Shown: positions 7,920 through 17,068, counted from the stretch's first letter. The stretch: DNA of 64,000 nt from JBBDWJ01 sp963824095 (GCA_963824095.1 CAWGNS010000008.1:2046001-2110000); one strand, 5' to 3'. Made by a program: numbers and translations. Notes: generated from the letters alone by a model not told the origin.

Positions 7920-8870
7920 ATGGGACGACGACAGCGTCGGCGGCAGCGGCAGCTCTGGTTGCGGCAGGCTGGCTTTGCCGGCCTGATGCCCGAGAACTAC
8001 CGGCCGCGCGTGTGGCGAACGCCGCGCATCCTCACGGCTCCGTCGCGCTCCCCACGCCGCATGGCCGCTCCGCCTTCCGTGCCCGACCCCAGTTCCTGGG
8101 ACGACCACGGCCTATACGCCGCCTGGCTGGGGCACAGCACCGTGCTACTCAAAATCGACGGCGTGGTCATCCTGACCGATCCGATTCTCAGCGAGCGCGC
8201 CGGATTGAATCTGGGTGTAGTGACGGTGGGGATTCGCCGCCGCGTGGCTCCCGCTCTGGCGCTGGAAAACCTGCCCCGGCCCGACATCATTCTGCTGTCG
8301 CACGCCCACATGGATCATTTCGACATGCCGTCGCTGCGTAGGCTGGCGCACCCCGCAACAACCGTCGTCACCGCCCGAAACACTTCGGATCTGCTGCACC
8401 CCAAGCGCTACCAGCGAGTGGTCGAGTTAGGCTGGGGGGAGAGCACGCAGCTCGGCGACATCGAATGCCGCGCCTTTGAAGTGAACCACTGGGGCGCACG
8501 TTTTCACTCCGACACCTGGCGCGGGTACAACGGCTATACGCTCTCCAACGGCCGTTACCGGGTGCTGTTCGGGGGGGATACCGCTCTCACCGACGGCTTT
8601 CGGAACCTGCGCAACTCGCGGCCCTTCGATCTGGCGATCATGCCCATCGGCGCTTACACGCCGCGCGTCTACTACCACTGCACGCCCGAGCAGGCCTGGC
8701 AAATGGGCAACGAAGCCGGCGCCGAGCGCTTCCTGCCCGTCCATCATCGGACTTTCGAACTCGGCCAAGAGCCCGTCGACGAGCCGATCGAGCGCTTCTA
8801 CGCGGCCGCCGGCAACGAGACCGACCGCATTGTGCTCAGCCACATCGGGCAGCACGTCCAGATCCGCTAA
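7920..8870 (+). CDS. metallo-beta-lactamase-fold hydrolase (NAPE-PLD/UlaG-like)
   Basis: 316 residues. A very basic leader (MGRRQRRRQRQ) is followed by the MBL fold: WLGHSTVLLKIDGVVILTDP (about residues 68-87), the metal motif SHAHMDHFDMPSL (HxHxDH, about 126-138), an EVNHWGAR histidine strand, LFGGDTALTDG (metal-bridging Asp) and LPVHHRTFEL. This arrangement matches the branch containing N-acyl-phosphatidylethanolamine phospholipase D and UlaG-like lactonases, so it is probably a phosphodiesterase or lactonase. There is no signal peptide, so it should be cytoplasmic. The substrate is unknown. It converges on the deoxyhypusine-synthase-like gene with about 20 nt between stops. Confidence 0.85.
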   Translation: MGRRQRRRQRQLWLRQAGFAGLMPENYRPRVWRTPRILTAPSRSPRRMAAPPSVPDPSSWDDHGLYAAWLGHSTVLLKIDGVVILTDPILSERAGLNLGVVTVGIRRRVAPALALENLPRPDIILLSHAHMDHFDMPSLRRLAHPATTVVTARNTSDLLHPKRYQRVVELGWGESTQLGDIECRAFEVNHWGARFHSDTWRGYNGYTLSNGRYRVLFGGDTALTDGFRNLRNSRPFDLAIMPIGAYTPRVYYHCTPEQAWQMGNEAGAERFLPVHHRTFELGQEPVDEPIERFYAAAGNETDRIVLSHIGQHVQIR

Positions 8871-8891
8871 TTTCCCGAATCAGCGTAGCCG

Positions 8892-9938
8892 CTAGGTTTG
8901 AATGTTGACCTTCAGCAAGGGGCCCATGTCGAAGCTGGGCGGCTTGCGGCGGGCAAGCAGTTCTTTCTGCTCGGCAAGGGCGGTCACCAGCAGCGGCATC
9001 GCGATCGTCGAATCGCAATGGCAGTTCACCATGGTCGCCCCTTTGGCGAGTTTTCCCCAACTCTGCGACTCTTCGAAGGTGCACCCGGAGAGCCCGCCCC
9101 AGTGCGGGGCGTCGGTGACCACCTGCATCCCGTAGCGGTGGCCCGACTTGTCGCGATTCATCAGCATCGCCACCACTTCGGTCTGCTGCACGTAGTTTTT
9201 CGGAGTGCCGCCCCCGAAATAGATCACCCCGGTGGCCGGCGAGTCGGCGACGACATTTGTAATTTCCAGTACGTCGCCCATCATGTCGAACATCAGCTTG
9301 TTTTCGCCGCGGTGGCGGCTCTCGGCCACGCCGATCCCGATCGAGCTGTCGGCGATTGCCGGACAGAACAGAGGAACACCGGCCTTGGCCGCCGCGCTGA
9401 CAATGCCGTCCTCTTTCGCTTCGGCGGCAATTTCTTTCCCGAGCAGATAGAGGAACTCACGGGTCGTGTAAGCGCGCGTCTGGTCGAGGCGCGCCGCAAA
9501 GCTGCCGATCCACAGGTCGTGCTCGCGAAAGCGAACCTCGTCGGCCAGGATATCGTGCATCCGGTCGACCATCTGCTCGCCCAGAACCTCGTCGTTTGTG
9601 TGCGGGCTGCCCTGGTAGTGGTAGAAACCCTTGGTCTCGTGGATGTCGTGGAAAAAGTTCGCGCCGGTCGAGCACAACACGTCGATCAGGCGGTTTTCGA
9701 TCAGGAAGCGCACCACACGGCGCATGCCTCCCGGCACCATTGCGCCCGACATGCCCATCAGAATGGTGCACTCGGGGTCGGCCAGCATTTGTTTCCAAAC
9801 GTCGAACGCCCGGCCTAGCTGGCGGCCCTGGAAACCGACTCCGGCCAGTTTCTCCAGCACGGCCGAGGCGCTGCTTTCGCCGTCGATGGGAAACGGCCGC
9901 GTCGGCCGGGAAAGAATCTCGTCTTTGGTGTGCTCCAT
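8892..9938 (-). CDS. deoxyhypusine synthase-like protein (bacterial; possibly homospermidine-forming)
   Basis: 348 residues, the size of eukaryotic and archaeal deoxyhypusine synthase. Family features are GANFFHDIHE (NAD-binding region), PLFCPAIADSSIG, YFGGGTPKNYVQQTE, TDAPHWGGLSGCTFEESQSWGKL and the C-terminal DSTIAMPLLVTAL. The lysine of SWGKL aligns with the catalytic lysine that carries the aminobutyl imine. Bacteria lack eIF5A/hypusine, and many bacterial members are thought to transfer the spermidine aminobutyl group to a free amine such as putrescine, giving homospermidine. I infer that here without a speEDC-type neighbourhood to support it. The gene stands alone between convergent and divergent neighbours. 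Confidence 0.88.
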   Translation of the reverse strand: MEHTKDEILSRPTRPFPIDGESSASAVLEKLAGVGFQGRQLGRAFDVWKQMLADPECTILMGMSGAMVPGGMRRVVRFLIENRLIDVLCSTGANFFHDIHETKGFYHYQGSPHTNDEVLGEQMVDRMHDILADEVRFREHDLWIGSFAARLDQTRAYTTREFLYLLGKEIAAEAKEDGIVSAAAKAGVPLFCPAIADSSIGIGVAESRHRGENKLMFDMMGDVLEITNVVADSPATGVIYFGGGTPKNYVQQTEVVAMLMNRDKSGHRYGMQVVTDAPHWGGLSGCTFEESQSWGKLAKGATMVNCHCDSTIAMPLLVTALAEQKELLARRKPPSFDMGPLLKVNIQT

Positions 9939-10247
9939 TTGGCCAGAATTCCTACTGAAAACAGCCTTTCGCCTCCGGGCCGTGGGCCGGCGCGGACTGC
10001 CCTACAAGGCGGCAATCCGGCCCCAGGCGCGGCGGTTTAGGACCGGCGAATCGGTCCGGGCGGCGGCTCCAGGGCGATCGGCTTCTCTCGCGCTCACGGG
10101 CGAGAGCACGATCGGTCATCGTAGCAGACCCCTTGTTGGACTTGCTAACTACCCCCGCTCCCGTCGAGAATAAAACAGGCGTATGGATGGCGACTGGGCC
10201 GCAAGGATGGATGTCCTCGGGGCTGCTTGCGAGGGTGTTTCGCGCGG
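9939..10247. other. 309-nt non-coding gap between divergent genes
   Basis: It presumably holds promoters for the deoxyhypusine-synthase-like gene (leftward) and the sigma-factor operon (rightward). A small inverted segment GCTCACGGGCGAGAGC is visible near 10090. I see no gene and no clear -35/-10 pair. Confidence 0.4.
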
Positions 10248-10871
10248 ATGATTCGAATGCCTCTTTCCCAAAGTGATCTGGCCGCGGCCGACGAGCTGGA
10301 CCTGGCTAATCAGGCCAAGCAAGGCGATCATGCCGCCTTCACCGAGCTCGTCAACCGCTACGCCCGGAAAGTCTTTCGCCTGGCCCGCCACATCACGCAA
10401 AACGACCAGGACGCCGAAGACGTCCTCCAAGAGACTTTCCTGAAGGCCTATTCGCGGCTCGAACAGTTTCAGGGCAACTCGAAGTTCTACACCTGGCTGG
10501 TTCGCATCGGCGTCAACGAGGCGCTGATGCGTCTGCGGCGGCGTAAAGGCAGCCATACGGTTTCGCTCGACGACGAGCTGGAAACCGCCGATGGGTCCAT
10601 TCCTCGCGACATTGCCTCCGAGGAGAGCGACCCCGAAGAAAACTACGGCCGCGAGGAATTGCGCGAATCCCTCGAACGAGCCATCGATAGCCTGGCGGAA
10701 AGCTACCGGGCGGTATTTCTGCTGCGCGACGTCGAGGGATTCTCGACCGAAGAGACCGCGCAAATGCTGGGATTGTCCGTTTCAGCCGTCAAGTCTCGCC
10801 TGTTGCGGGCGCGCATTCAGCTTCGAAACAAGTTGAAGCGAAGATTGGGGCACGATGGGCGCCAAACGTAA
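10248..10871 (+). CDS. ECF-type RNA polymerase sigma factor
   Basis: 207 residues from the chosen ATG. Region 2 spans about residues 20-95 (LANQAKQGDHAAFTELVNRY, DQDAEDVLQETFLKAYSRL, FYTWLVRIGVNEALMRLRR). Region 4 spans about 140-200 (LERAIDSLAESYRAVFLLRDVEGFSTEETAQML then SVSAVKSRLLRARIQL, the helix-turn-helix reading the -35 element). The acidic linker (DDELETADG) is usual for this group. It should direct transcription of a small regulon under control of the anti-sigma encoded immediately downstream with a 17-nt overlap. An in-frame TTG (10227) or second ATG (10257) are alternative starts. Because ECF operons are usually autoregulated, the promoter is probably in the 309-nt gap upstream. 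Confidence 0.93.
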   Translation: MIRMPLSQSDLAAADELDLANQAKQGDHAAFTELVNRYARKVFRLARHITQNDQDAEDVLQETFLKAYSRLEQFQGNSKFYTWLVRIGVNEALMRLRRRKGSHTVSLDDELETADGSIPRDIASEESDPEENYGREELRESLERAIDSLAESYRAVFLLRDVEGFSTEETAQMLGLSVSAVKSRLLRARIQLRNKLKRRLGHDGRQT

Positions 10872-11106
10872 GATTACTTGCCAGAACTTCTTGGACGAGA
10901 TGTCGGACTATATCGACGGCTCGCTGGGAGAGGAGATCCGCATCTCGATCGAGGCCCACTTGGCAAAGTGTCCGAACTGCTGGGTGGTCTTCGACGAGAC
11001 CCGCAAGACCGTCGCGATCTTTCAGAGCATGGAATGCAAGCCGCTGCCCAAACAGGTGCACGACCGGCTGCTGGAAGCTTTGGAAAACAACTGGAAGAAG
11101 GCCTGA
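10855..11106 (+). CDS. zinc-finger (zf-HC2) anti-sigma factor
   Basis: 83 residues. The CQNF...HLAKCPNC arrangement (Cys near residue 9, His near 34, CPNC near 38-41) is the HxxxCxxC zinc-binding anti-sigma signature. There is no transmembrane segment, so this is a soluble anti-sigma like RsrA or ChrR rather than a membrane-spanning sensor, which suggests redox or metal control. It overlaps the sigma gene by 17 nt, so translation should be coupled and the two products made in proportion. The C-terminal half (LLEALENNWKKA) is probably an amphipathic helix packing on the sigma factor. Confidence 0.88.
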   Translation: MGAKRKITCQNFLDEMSDYIDGSLGEEIRISIEAHLAKCPNCWVVFDETRKTVAIFQSMECKPLPKQVHDRLLEALENNWKKA

Positions 11107-11580
11107 AGAAGGTTTAGAGTTCCGTCCGCCGCCTCGCCGCAAAAAGCCGGCCCTCGACCGCAGCCGCGGGATTTGTCCCCGCCCTCTGCCGGGCTGGTCG
11201 CCACAGGGGCCTTGTCGCCCAATCCGTGGGCTGAGGCGTTCATTTGCAGCGCCTGTTCGGGTCGCCTCCCGAGCGGGCCGGGGCCATGCCGAACCCGCCC
11301 TCCGGGCCGCCCGCCCCGGGCCTGGACCCCTCGCAGGACCCGTTTCCTGCCCGTCCCCGAAAGTAAATTGTTGCCCCTCGTGTCGAAGGGCGAAACTTTC
11401 CCCTCGTCTGGAAAGTCTAATTGTTTACGGGGATTCGTAGGGGAGGGGCGCAGGCCCTGGGGAACCGTTGGCGGGTTCCCAACGGTGGAGTCGCTTTCGC
11501 ACAGGCGCAAGGCGGTCCACCAACCCACCGCAGCGCGTGCTGGCGCGCGGCGATGCGACGTAGTTAGGAGGTTACTGATT
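11107..11580. other. 474-nt gap with a perfect 8-bp inverted repeat upstream of the Crp-family gene
   Basis: Downstream of the anti-sigma gene and upstream of the regulator I see no supportable gene, although the regulator's frame stays open for about 400 nt upstream. A perfect inverted repeat ACCGTTGG/CCAACGGT lies at 11464-11486 with a 7-nt loop, about 100 nt before the regulator start. It is a candidate operator or transcript hairpin. A strong Shine-Dalgarno (TAGGAGG) ends the gap. Confidence 0.5.
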
Positions 11581-12258
11581 ATGGCGCTCAGTGTGATGAA
11601 TTCATTGCCTGCGTCCACTACCTGGGATGATCCCCTTGTTCTGTTACCGCGCAGAAAACCGCAGTTCTACGAGAAAGATCGCACCATCTACGCGCCCGAA
11701 GACCGCGCGGACAGCCTGTTCCTGGTGGTCAACGGCACCGTCAAGCTCAGCCGCATTTCCGACGGTGGCCGCGAGACCGTCCTCGATTTCTGCCCACAGG
11801 ACGCCTTCTTTGGCGAATCGAGCCTGATGGCGCGCACCTATCGCGGCGAGATGGCCGTGGCGCTGGAGGACTCTTCCGTCATGGAATGGCCCGCCGACGA
11901 GCTGGTGCGGATCATGCTGCGGACCCCGGAACTGGGCCCCTCGCTGCTGCGGGTGTTCTCCCAGAAGCTGTTCGAGGCCGATTCGCGCATCGAAAGCCTG
12001 GCAATCGACCAGATTTCTCAACGACTTGTGCGGGCCCTGCTGCGCCTTGGGGAACGTTTCGGCGAAGCCAACGGCGCTTCCCCCAAGCTCCGCCTGATGC
12101 CCATTACCCACGAACTGCTTGCCAAATACGTGGGTACCTCGCGCGAGATCGTTACCCAGCACATGAGCCAGTTGCGCCGGAAAGGCATTCTGGACTACTC
12201 GCGCGCCGGCATTGAGTTCGACCCTGTTGAGCTCAAAAAGGCCCTGCGCAGCCGCTAA
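11581..12258 (+). CDS. Crp/Fnr-family transcriptional regulator
   Basis: 225 residues. A cyclic-nucleotide-binding-type beta roll covers about residues 28-125 (APEDRADSLFLVVNGTVKLSR, FGESSLMARTYRGEMAVALED), followed by the dimerisation helix and a winged helix-turn-helix near 165-215 (MPITHELLAKYVGTSREIVTQHMSQLRRKGIL). The phosphate-cassette equivalent, FFGESSLMARTYRGEMAV, retains the FGE and an Arg, so nucleotide binding is possible. There is no cluster of N-terminal cysteines, so it is not an FNR-type oxygen sensor. The start is fixed by AGGAGG six to nine bases before ATG. It is monocistronic and convergent with accA. Targets unknown. Confidence 0.92.
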   Translation: MALSVMNSLPASTTWDDPLVLLPRRKPQFYEKDRTIYAPEDRADSLFLVVNGTVKLSRISDGGRETVLDFCPQDAFFGESSLMARTYRGEMAVALEDSSVMEWPADELVRIMLRTPELGPSLLRVFSQKLFEADSRIESLAIDQISQRLVRALLRLGERFGEANGASPKLRLMPITHELLAKYVGTSREIVTQHMSQLRRKGILDYSRAGIEFDPVELKKALRSR

Positions 12259-12366
12259 CACCCGGCGGCGCTGCCCTGCGCGGTTCCCAACCGGGTCCAA
12301 GCAGGCAGTGCCGGCCGCGTCCTCGCCCGAGTCTGCTCGCGCCCCACGGAGGGCCCTATCCCGGGA

Positions 12367-12434
12367 ACCGCCGGCAAGGTGAACATCTGTCGGGAAATGG
12401 ATTCCGGCGAGGGGCAAGCCGCCTTGCCGGCGGT
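12367..12434. terminator. 13-bp inverted repeat between convergent genes, possible bidirectional terminator
   Basis: ACCGCCGGCAAGG (12367-12379) and its exact complement CCTTGCCGGCGGT (12422-12434) flank a 42-nt loop. It lies in the gap where the Crp-family gene and accA converge. No T-run follows, so termination would be non-canonical. Confidence 0.5.
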
Positions 12435-12471
12435 GTTTAGGGCTGGCCTGCCGCGGCGTGGCCCCGACTTC

Positions 12472-13497
12472 CTACTCGAAGAAGCTCCCCATGGCGCGGA
12501 ACTTCGCGTAGCGCTCCTCCACCACTTTGGCCTCGGAGAGTTGTTGGACCTCGCGGAGGTTCTTCCTCAAGGCCGCCGCCAGCAACTCGGCCGCGGCGTC
12601 GTGGTCGGTGTGGGCGCCTTCGGCCGGCTCGCGCACCACTTCGTCCACCAACCCCAGCCGCAACAAGTCGTCCGAGGTCAACTTCAGCGCGTCCGCCGCC
12701 AACTCCGCCTTGGACGAGTCCCGCCACACGATTGCCGCACAACTTTCCGGGGAAATCACGCTGTAGACGGCGTTTTCCAGGATCAGCACACGGTTGCCGA
12801 CGCCCAGGGCGAGCGCCCCGCCGCTGCCGCCTTCGCCGATGCAGGTCACCAGGATGGGCGTGCGAATCTGGGCCATCGAGAGCAGGTTGCGGGCAATCGC
12901 CTCGGCCTGGCCGCGCTCCTCGGCGTCGATGCCGGGGTAGGCGCCCGGGGTATCGAGCAGGGTAAAAATAGGCCGGTGGAATTTCTCGGCCAGCTTCATC
13001 GCGCGCAATGCCTTGCGATAGCCTTCGGGCTTGGGCATGCCGAAATTGCGGTAGAGCTTTTGCTTGGTGTCGCGGCCCTTCTGCTGCCCGATCACCATCA
13101 CCGGCTCACCGTCGAACAGCGCCATCCCGCAAACAATAGCCGCGTCGTCTCCGAAATAGCGGTCGCCGCGGATCTCCTGAAACTCACTGAAAATGCGCTG
13201 GATATAGTCGAGCGCGTGCGGCCGTTGGGCGTGCCGGGCGATCTGCACGCGATCCCAGGCCGTGCGGCCACCCTCGCGGAAGGGGATCAGGCCGGTGATT
13301 GATTCGGTCGGCAGGGCAGCCGCTTCCTCGCCCAGCAGTTCCTGCTCGGGGCTGTCGTTCGGCGACGGGGGCGCCGCGCCTTCCCCTGGCTGCTGGCTTG
13401 CCAACGGGCCGGAAAGCTGCCGCTGGTCCTCAACGCGGTTCTGGGAGGTGTCGTTGGGTTTGCGTTCCATCCGTTGTGGTTTTGGAGCAGCGGGCAT
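12472..13497 (-). CDS. accA: acetyl-CoA carboxylase carboxyltransferase subunit alpha
   Basis: 341 residues. From about residue 75 on it follows AccA closely: WDRVQIARHAQRPHALDYI, GDRYFGDDAAIVCGMA, QQKGRDTKQKLYRNFGMP, LLDTPGAYPGIDAEERGQAEAIARNL, GEGGSGGALALGVGNRV and SVISPESCAAIVWR. With AccD it transfers CO2 from carboxybiotin to acetyl-CoA in the first step of fatty acid synthesis. The first 70 residues are not the usual AccA helical hairpin but a low-complexity Gln/Pro/Glu-rich segment (QQPGEGAAPPSPNDSPEQE). ATG 13497 has AGGAG six bases upstream. It follows dnaE by about 100 nt on the same strand, the same order as in Proteobacteria. accD is not in the window. Confidence 0.95.
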   Translation of the reverse strand: MPAAPKPQRMERKPNDTSQNRVEDQRQLSGPLASQQPGEGAAPPSPNDSPEQELLGEEAAALPTESITGLIPFREGGRTAWDRVQIARHAQRPHALDYIQRIFSEFQEIRGDRYFGDDAAIVCGMALFDGEPVMVIGQQKGRDTKQKLYRNFGMPKPEGYRKALRAMKLAEKFHRPIFTLLDTPGAYPGIDAEERGQAEAIARNLLSMAQIRTPILVTCIGEGGSGGALALGVGNRVLILENAVYSVISPESCAAIVWRDSSKAELAADALKLTSDDLLRLGLVDEVVREPAEGAHTDHDAAAELLAAALRKNLREVQQLSEAKVVEERYAKFRAMGSFFE

Positions 13498-13594
13498 TTT
13501 CCGCTCCTGAGCAGCTCCGCTGGGCAGACCCGAAAACCCTAACGGTTCGGTCGGGCTGACAGCGCGCCGCAGCCTCCATCATAAACGGCTTTGC

Positions 13595-16500
13595 TCATCG
13601 AGGCATCACCTCCAGCGAGCCCGGCCCGCAGATCTCCTCGACCTGGCGCCGAAAATTGCGGTCGGCGCAAACCCGCTGCGCGATGTCGTAGAAGACCAGA
13701 AAATCCTTGCTGCGCAGCAGCCGCAGCCGCACATCGGTCTCGCCGGGGCGGCTTTCGAACAGCTCGTGCAACCGTTCGCAGGTGTTGTTGCCACCGTTGC
13801 CGTTGCCGTTGCCCAGCTTCAGGGTGATCGAAACCTGCGCCGGCAGCGCCACCCGGGCATTGTCGAGCGGCACGATTTCGTTGACCGAGACCTTGGGAGG
13901 CGCGCCCTCCTCGGAACGGACTCCGCCGCGCACCAGCACCGCCCGGTCCTCCACCAGCAGCGGCTCCAGCGCCTCGTACTGCTTGGCAAAAATCAGCAGG
14001 TCGACCTTGCCCTCGAGGTCTTCGAGCGTGGCGGCCGCCCAGCGCCGCCCTTCGCGGTTGCGCTTGCGGACGATCGAGCCCAACACGCCGCACAGCGCCA
14101 CGTTGTGGTTTTGCTCCAGCTCCGCCAACTGCGCCGTGGTGTGCGAGCCCAGGTCGGCGACCTTGTCGCGATACTCGTTGAGCGGGTGCCCGGTTACGTA
14201 GAAACCGAGCATCTCCTTTTCGCCCGAAAGCTGCTGCCGCTGGTCCCATTCCGGGACCGTCGGCAGCGGGTCGTCCAAGTGCTCTTGCTCGGGCTCGATG
14301 GCGGCGAACAGGCCGGTCTGGCCCGTCGAGCGGTCACGGAACGCCTTCTGGCCGGCCTCGATCGCCTTGTCGAGCGCGGCGGTGAGCTGCGCCCGGTGGC
14401 CGCCGAACGAATCCATCGCCCCGGCTTTAATGGCGCTCTCGAGCATGCGCTTGTTGATGTTTTTCCAGTCGACCGACTCGCAGAAGTGATAGAGCGACTG
14501 AAAGCGCTTCTCCTGCTCGCGTGCCTCGATGATCGAGCGCACCGCGCTTTTGCCGACGTTCTTGATGGCGCCCAGCCCGAAGCGGATCGTCGACTCGTCG
14601 ACCGGCGTGAAGTCCCAGTCGCTCTCGTTGAAATCGGGCGCCAGAATCGTGATGCCCATGTCGCGGCACTCGTTGATGTAGCGCACGACCTTGTCGGTGT
14701 TGCTCGACTCCGACGAGAGCAGCGCGGCCATGAAATACACCGGGTAGTGCGCTTTCAGATAGGCCGTGACATAGGCGACGAAGCCGTAGGCCGCCGAGTG
14801 CGACTTGTTGAAGCCGTAACCGGCGAACTGCTCCATCAGCTCGAACAGCTTCTCGACCTTCTTTTTGGGGTAGTTCCTCTCCAGCCCGCCTTTGACGAAG
14901 CGCTCCCGCTGCGCCTTCATCTCCTCGGCTTTCTTCTTGCCCATGGCGCGCCGCAGCAGGTCGGCTTCCCCAAGCGAGTAGCCCGCCACCACGTTGGCGA
15001 TCTGCATCACCTGTTCCTGGTAGACGATGACGCCGTAGGTCTCCTCCAGCAGGTCTTTGAGCACCGGCAGGTCGTAGGTAACGGGTTTGCGGCCGTGCTT
15101 GCGGTCGATGAAGTCACTGACCATGCCGCCCTGAATAGGGCCCGGCCGGTAGAGCGCGTTGAGCGCGATCAGATCCTCGAGCCGCTCGGGCTGGTAGCGC
15201 CGCAGGATGTCGCGCATGCCGCTCGATTCAAACTGGAACACGCCGCTGGTGAGCCCCTTGGCGAGCAACTCGTAAGTGGGCCGGTCGTCCAGCGGCAGAT
15301 CCTCGATCTTGAGGTCGAGGTCGCAATCCTGTTTGAGGCGGCGCAGCGCGTCTTCGATGACGGTCAGCGTCGTCAGCCCCAGAAAATCCATCTTGAGCAG
15401 CGACAGCTTGTCGAGGCTCTTCATGTCGTACTGGGTGACGATTTCGTCTTTGGCCGTTTTGTAGAGCGGGACAAGCTCCCTGAGCGGCTGCGGCGCGATC
15501 ACCACCCCGGCGGCGTGTACCGACGGGTTGCGGGCCACGCCCTCCAGCCGCAGCGCGGTCTCCATCAGGTCAGCGACGCGCGAATCCTGCTTCATCGCCT
15601 CGCTGAGCTGCGGTTCCTGCTTGATCGCCTCGGCCAGCTTGATGTTGAGGACGTTCGGCACCATCTTGGTCAGCCGGTCGACCTCGCCGAAGGTCATATC
15701 CATCACCCGCCCGACGTCTTTGATGGCCGCCTTGGCCGCCAGCGTGTTGAAGGTGATGATCTGCGCCACCTGCTCGCGGCCGTATTTTTCGGTGACGTAT
15801 TGGATCACCTCGCCGCGGCGGTTCATGCAGAAGTCGATGTCGATATCGGGCATGCTGACGCGCTCGGGATTGAGGAAGCGCTCGAACAGCAGCCCGTATT
15901 GCAGCGGATCGATGTCGGTGATGCGCATGGCGTAGGCCACCAGCGATCCCGCCGCCGAGCCGCGCCCCGGGCCCACCGGAATGTCTTGCGATTTCGCGAA
16001 CCGGATGAAGTCCCAGACGATCAGGAAGTAGCCCGAGTACTTCATCTGCTGGATGATGCGGATCTCGAGGTCGAGCCGCTCCATGTACTCGGCGAAATCG
16101 CGCCGCAGCAGGCCTTTGCGCTGCAGCCCTTCGAGATACCCGCGGCGGCTTTCAAAGCCCTGCCGCGCCACGTACTCGAAATAGCTGTCGGCCGAATGTT
16201 CGGGCGGCACCTCGAACTTCGGAAACGGGTCCGCGACGCTTTCGAGCGTCAGGTTGCACTGCTGGGCGATTTCCCAGGTGCGGTTGAGCGGACCGGCGTC
16301 GCCGTCGAACAGAGCCAGCATCTCCTCGCGGCTCTTGAGGTAAAAGTCCTCGGTCGAGAACTTCATGCGATTGGGCGTGCTCAGCGTTTTGCCCATTTGG
16401 ACGCACAGCAGCGCATCGTGGGAGTGCGCGTCCTGCCGCGTCAGGTAGTGCGCGTCGTTGGTCGCCACCAACGGAATGCCGGTTTCCTGGCTCAGGCGGA

Positions 16501-17068
16501 ACAGGTGCGGCAGCAGCTTTTTATCCTGTTCCAGGCCGTGATCCTGGATCTCGATGTAGAAATTGCCCTTGCCGAACAGGTCCAGGTATTCGTAGGCGAG
16601 CTTGCGGCCGGCGTCGTAGCCCTTGTCGAGCATCGCCTCGTTGAGGTCGCCGCGCAGGCACGCCGAAAGGCAGATCAGCCCCTTGGAGTGCGAGGCCAGC
16701 AGGTCTTTGTCGATGCGCGGCTTGTAGTAGAACCCGTCGAGGTAAGAGGTCGAGACCAGGTCGATCAGGTTGCGATAGCCTTCCTGATCCTTGCAAAGCA
16801 GCAGCAGGTGGTTGTAGCGGTCGCTCTCGGTGCGGCTGGTGTGGCTGCCCTGCACCACATAGACTTCGCAGCCGATGATCGGCTTGATGCCGCGTTTTTT
16901 GCCCGCGTTGTAGAACTCGACCGCGCCGAACAGGTTGCCGTGGTCGGTAATCGCAACCGCCGGCCACTCGTGCTTCTCCGCCAAGCCCATCAACTGCGAA
17001 ATCTGGCAGGCACCATCGAGGAGGGAATAATCCGTGTGGCAGTGCAGATGAACAAAAGGCTCGGCCAT
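13595..17068 (-). CDS. dnaE: DNA polymerase III subunit alpha (replicative polymerase)
   Basis: 1157 residues, normal for DnaE1. The N-terminal PHP domain begins VHLHCHTDYSLLDGA and continues AITDHGNLFGAVEFY. The polymerase core has GPGRGSAAGSLVAYA, then MPDIDIDFCMNRR with catalytic aspartates, then FAGYGFNKSHSAAYG and AYLKAHYP. The C-terminal OB fold is visible at VALCGVLGSIVRKRNREG, and the tail near residues 1060-1157 binds tau/clamp. It synthesises the chromosome as part of the Pol III holoenzyme. The PHP residues HxH and the later DHGN look intact, so zinc binding and perhaps proofreading are retained. A TATACT hexamer (17088-17083) lies 14 nt before the ATG. It leads into accA. Confidence 0.98.
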   Translation of the reverse strand: MAEPFVHLHCHTDYSLLDGACQISQLMGLAEKHEWPAVAITDHGNLFGAVEFYNAGKKRGIKPIIGCEVYVVQGSHTSRTESDRYNHLLLLCKDQEGYRNLIDLVSTSYLDGFYYKPRIDKDLLASHSKGLICLSACLRGDLNEAMLDKGYDAGRKLAYEYLDLFGKGNFYIEIQDHGLEQDKKLLPHLFRLSQETGIPLVATNDAHYLTRQDAHSHDALLCVQMGKTLSTPNRMKFSTEDFYLKSREEMLALFDGDAGPLNRTWEIAQQCNLTLESVADPFPKFEVPPEHSADSYFEYVARQGFESRRGYLEGLQRKGLLRRDFAEYMERLDLEIRIIQQMKYSGYFLIVWDFIRFAKSQDIPVGPGRGSAAGSLVAYAMRITDIDPLQYGLLFERFLNPERVSMPDIDIDFCMNRRGEVIQYVTEKYGREQVAQIITFNTLAAKAAIKDVGRVMDMTFGEVDRLTKMVPNVLNIKLAEAIKQEPQLSEAMKQDSRVADLMETALRLEGVARNPSVHAAGVVIAPQPLRELVPLYKTAKDEIVTQYDMKSLDKLSLLKMDFLGLTTLTVIEDALRRLKQDCDLDLKIEDLPLDDRPTYELLAKGLTSGVFQFESSGMRDILRRYQPERLEDLIALNALYRPGPIQGGMVSDFIDRKHGRKPVTYDLPVLKDLLEETYGVIVYQEQVMQIANVVAGYSLGEADLLRRAMGKKKAEEMKAQRERFVKGGLERNYPKKKVEKLFELMEQFAGYGFNKSHSAAYGFVAYVTAYLKAHYPVYFMAALLSSESSNTDKVVRYINECRDMGITILAPDFNESDWDFTPVDESTIRFGLGAIKNVGKSAVRSIIEAREQEKRFQSLYHFCESVDWKNINKRMLESAIKAGAMDSFGGHRAQLTAALDKAIEAGQKAFRDRSTGQTGLFAAIEPEQEHLDDPLPTVPEWDQRQQLSGEKEMLGFYVTGHPLNEYRDKVADLGSHTTAQLAELEQNHNVALCGVLGSIVRKRNREGRRWAAATLEDLEGKVDLLIFAKQYEALEPLLVEDRAVLVRGGVRSEEGAPPKVSVNEIVPLDNARVALPAQVSITLKLGNGNGNGGNNTCERLHELFESRPGETDVRLRLLRSKDFLVFYDIAQRVCADRNFRRQVEEICGPGSLEVMPR

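Noticed and set aside
11173..11580. Upstream extension of the Crp-family frame
   Set aside because: The strong AGGAGG and the family's normal length fix the start at 11581.
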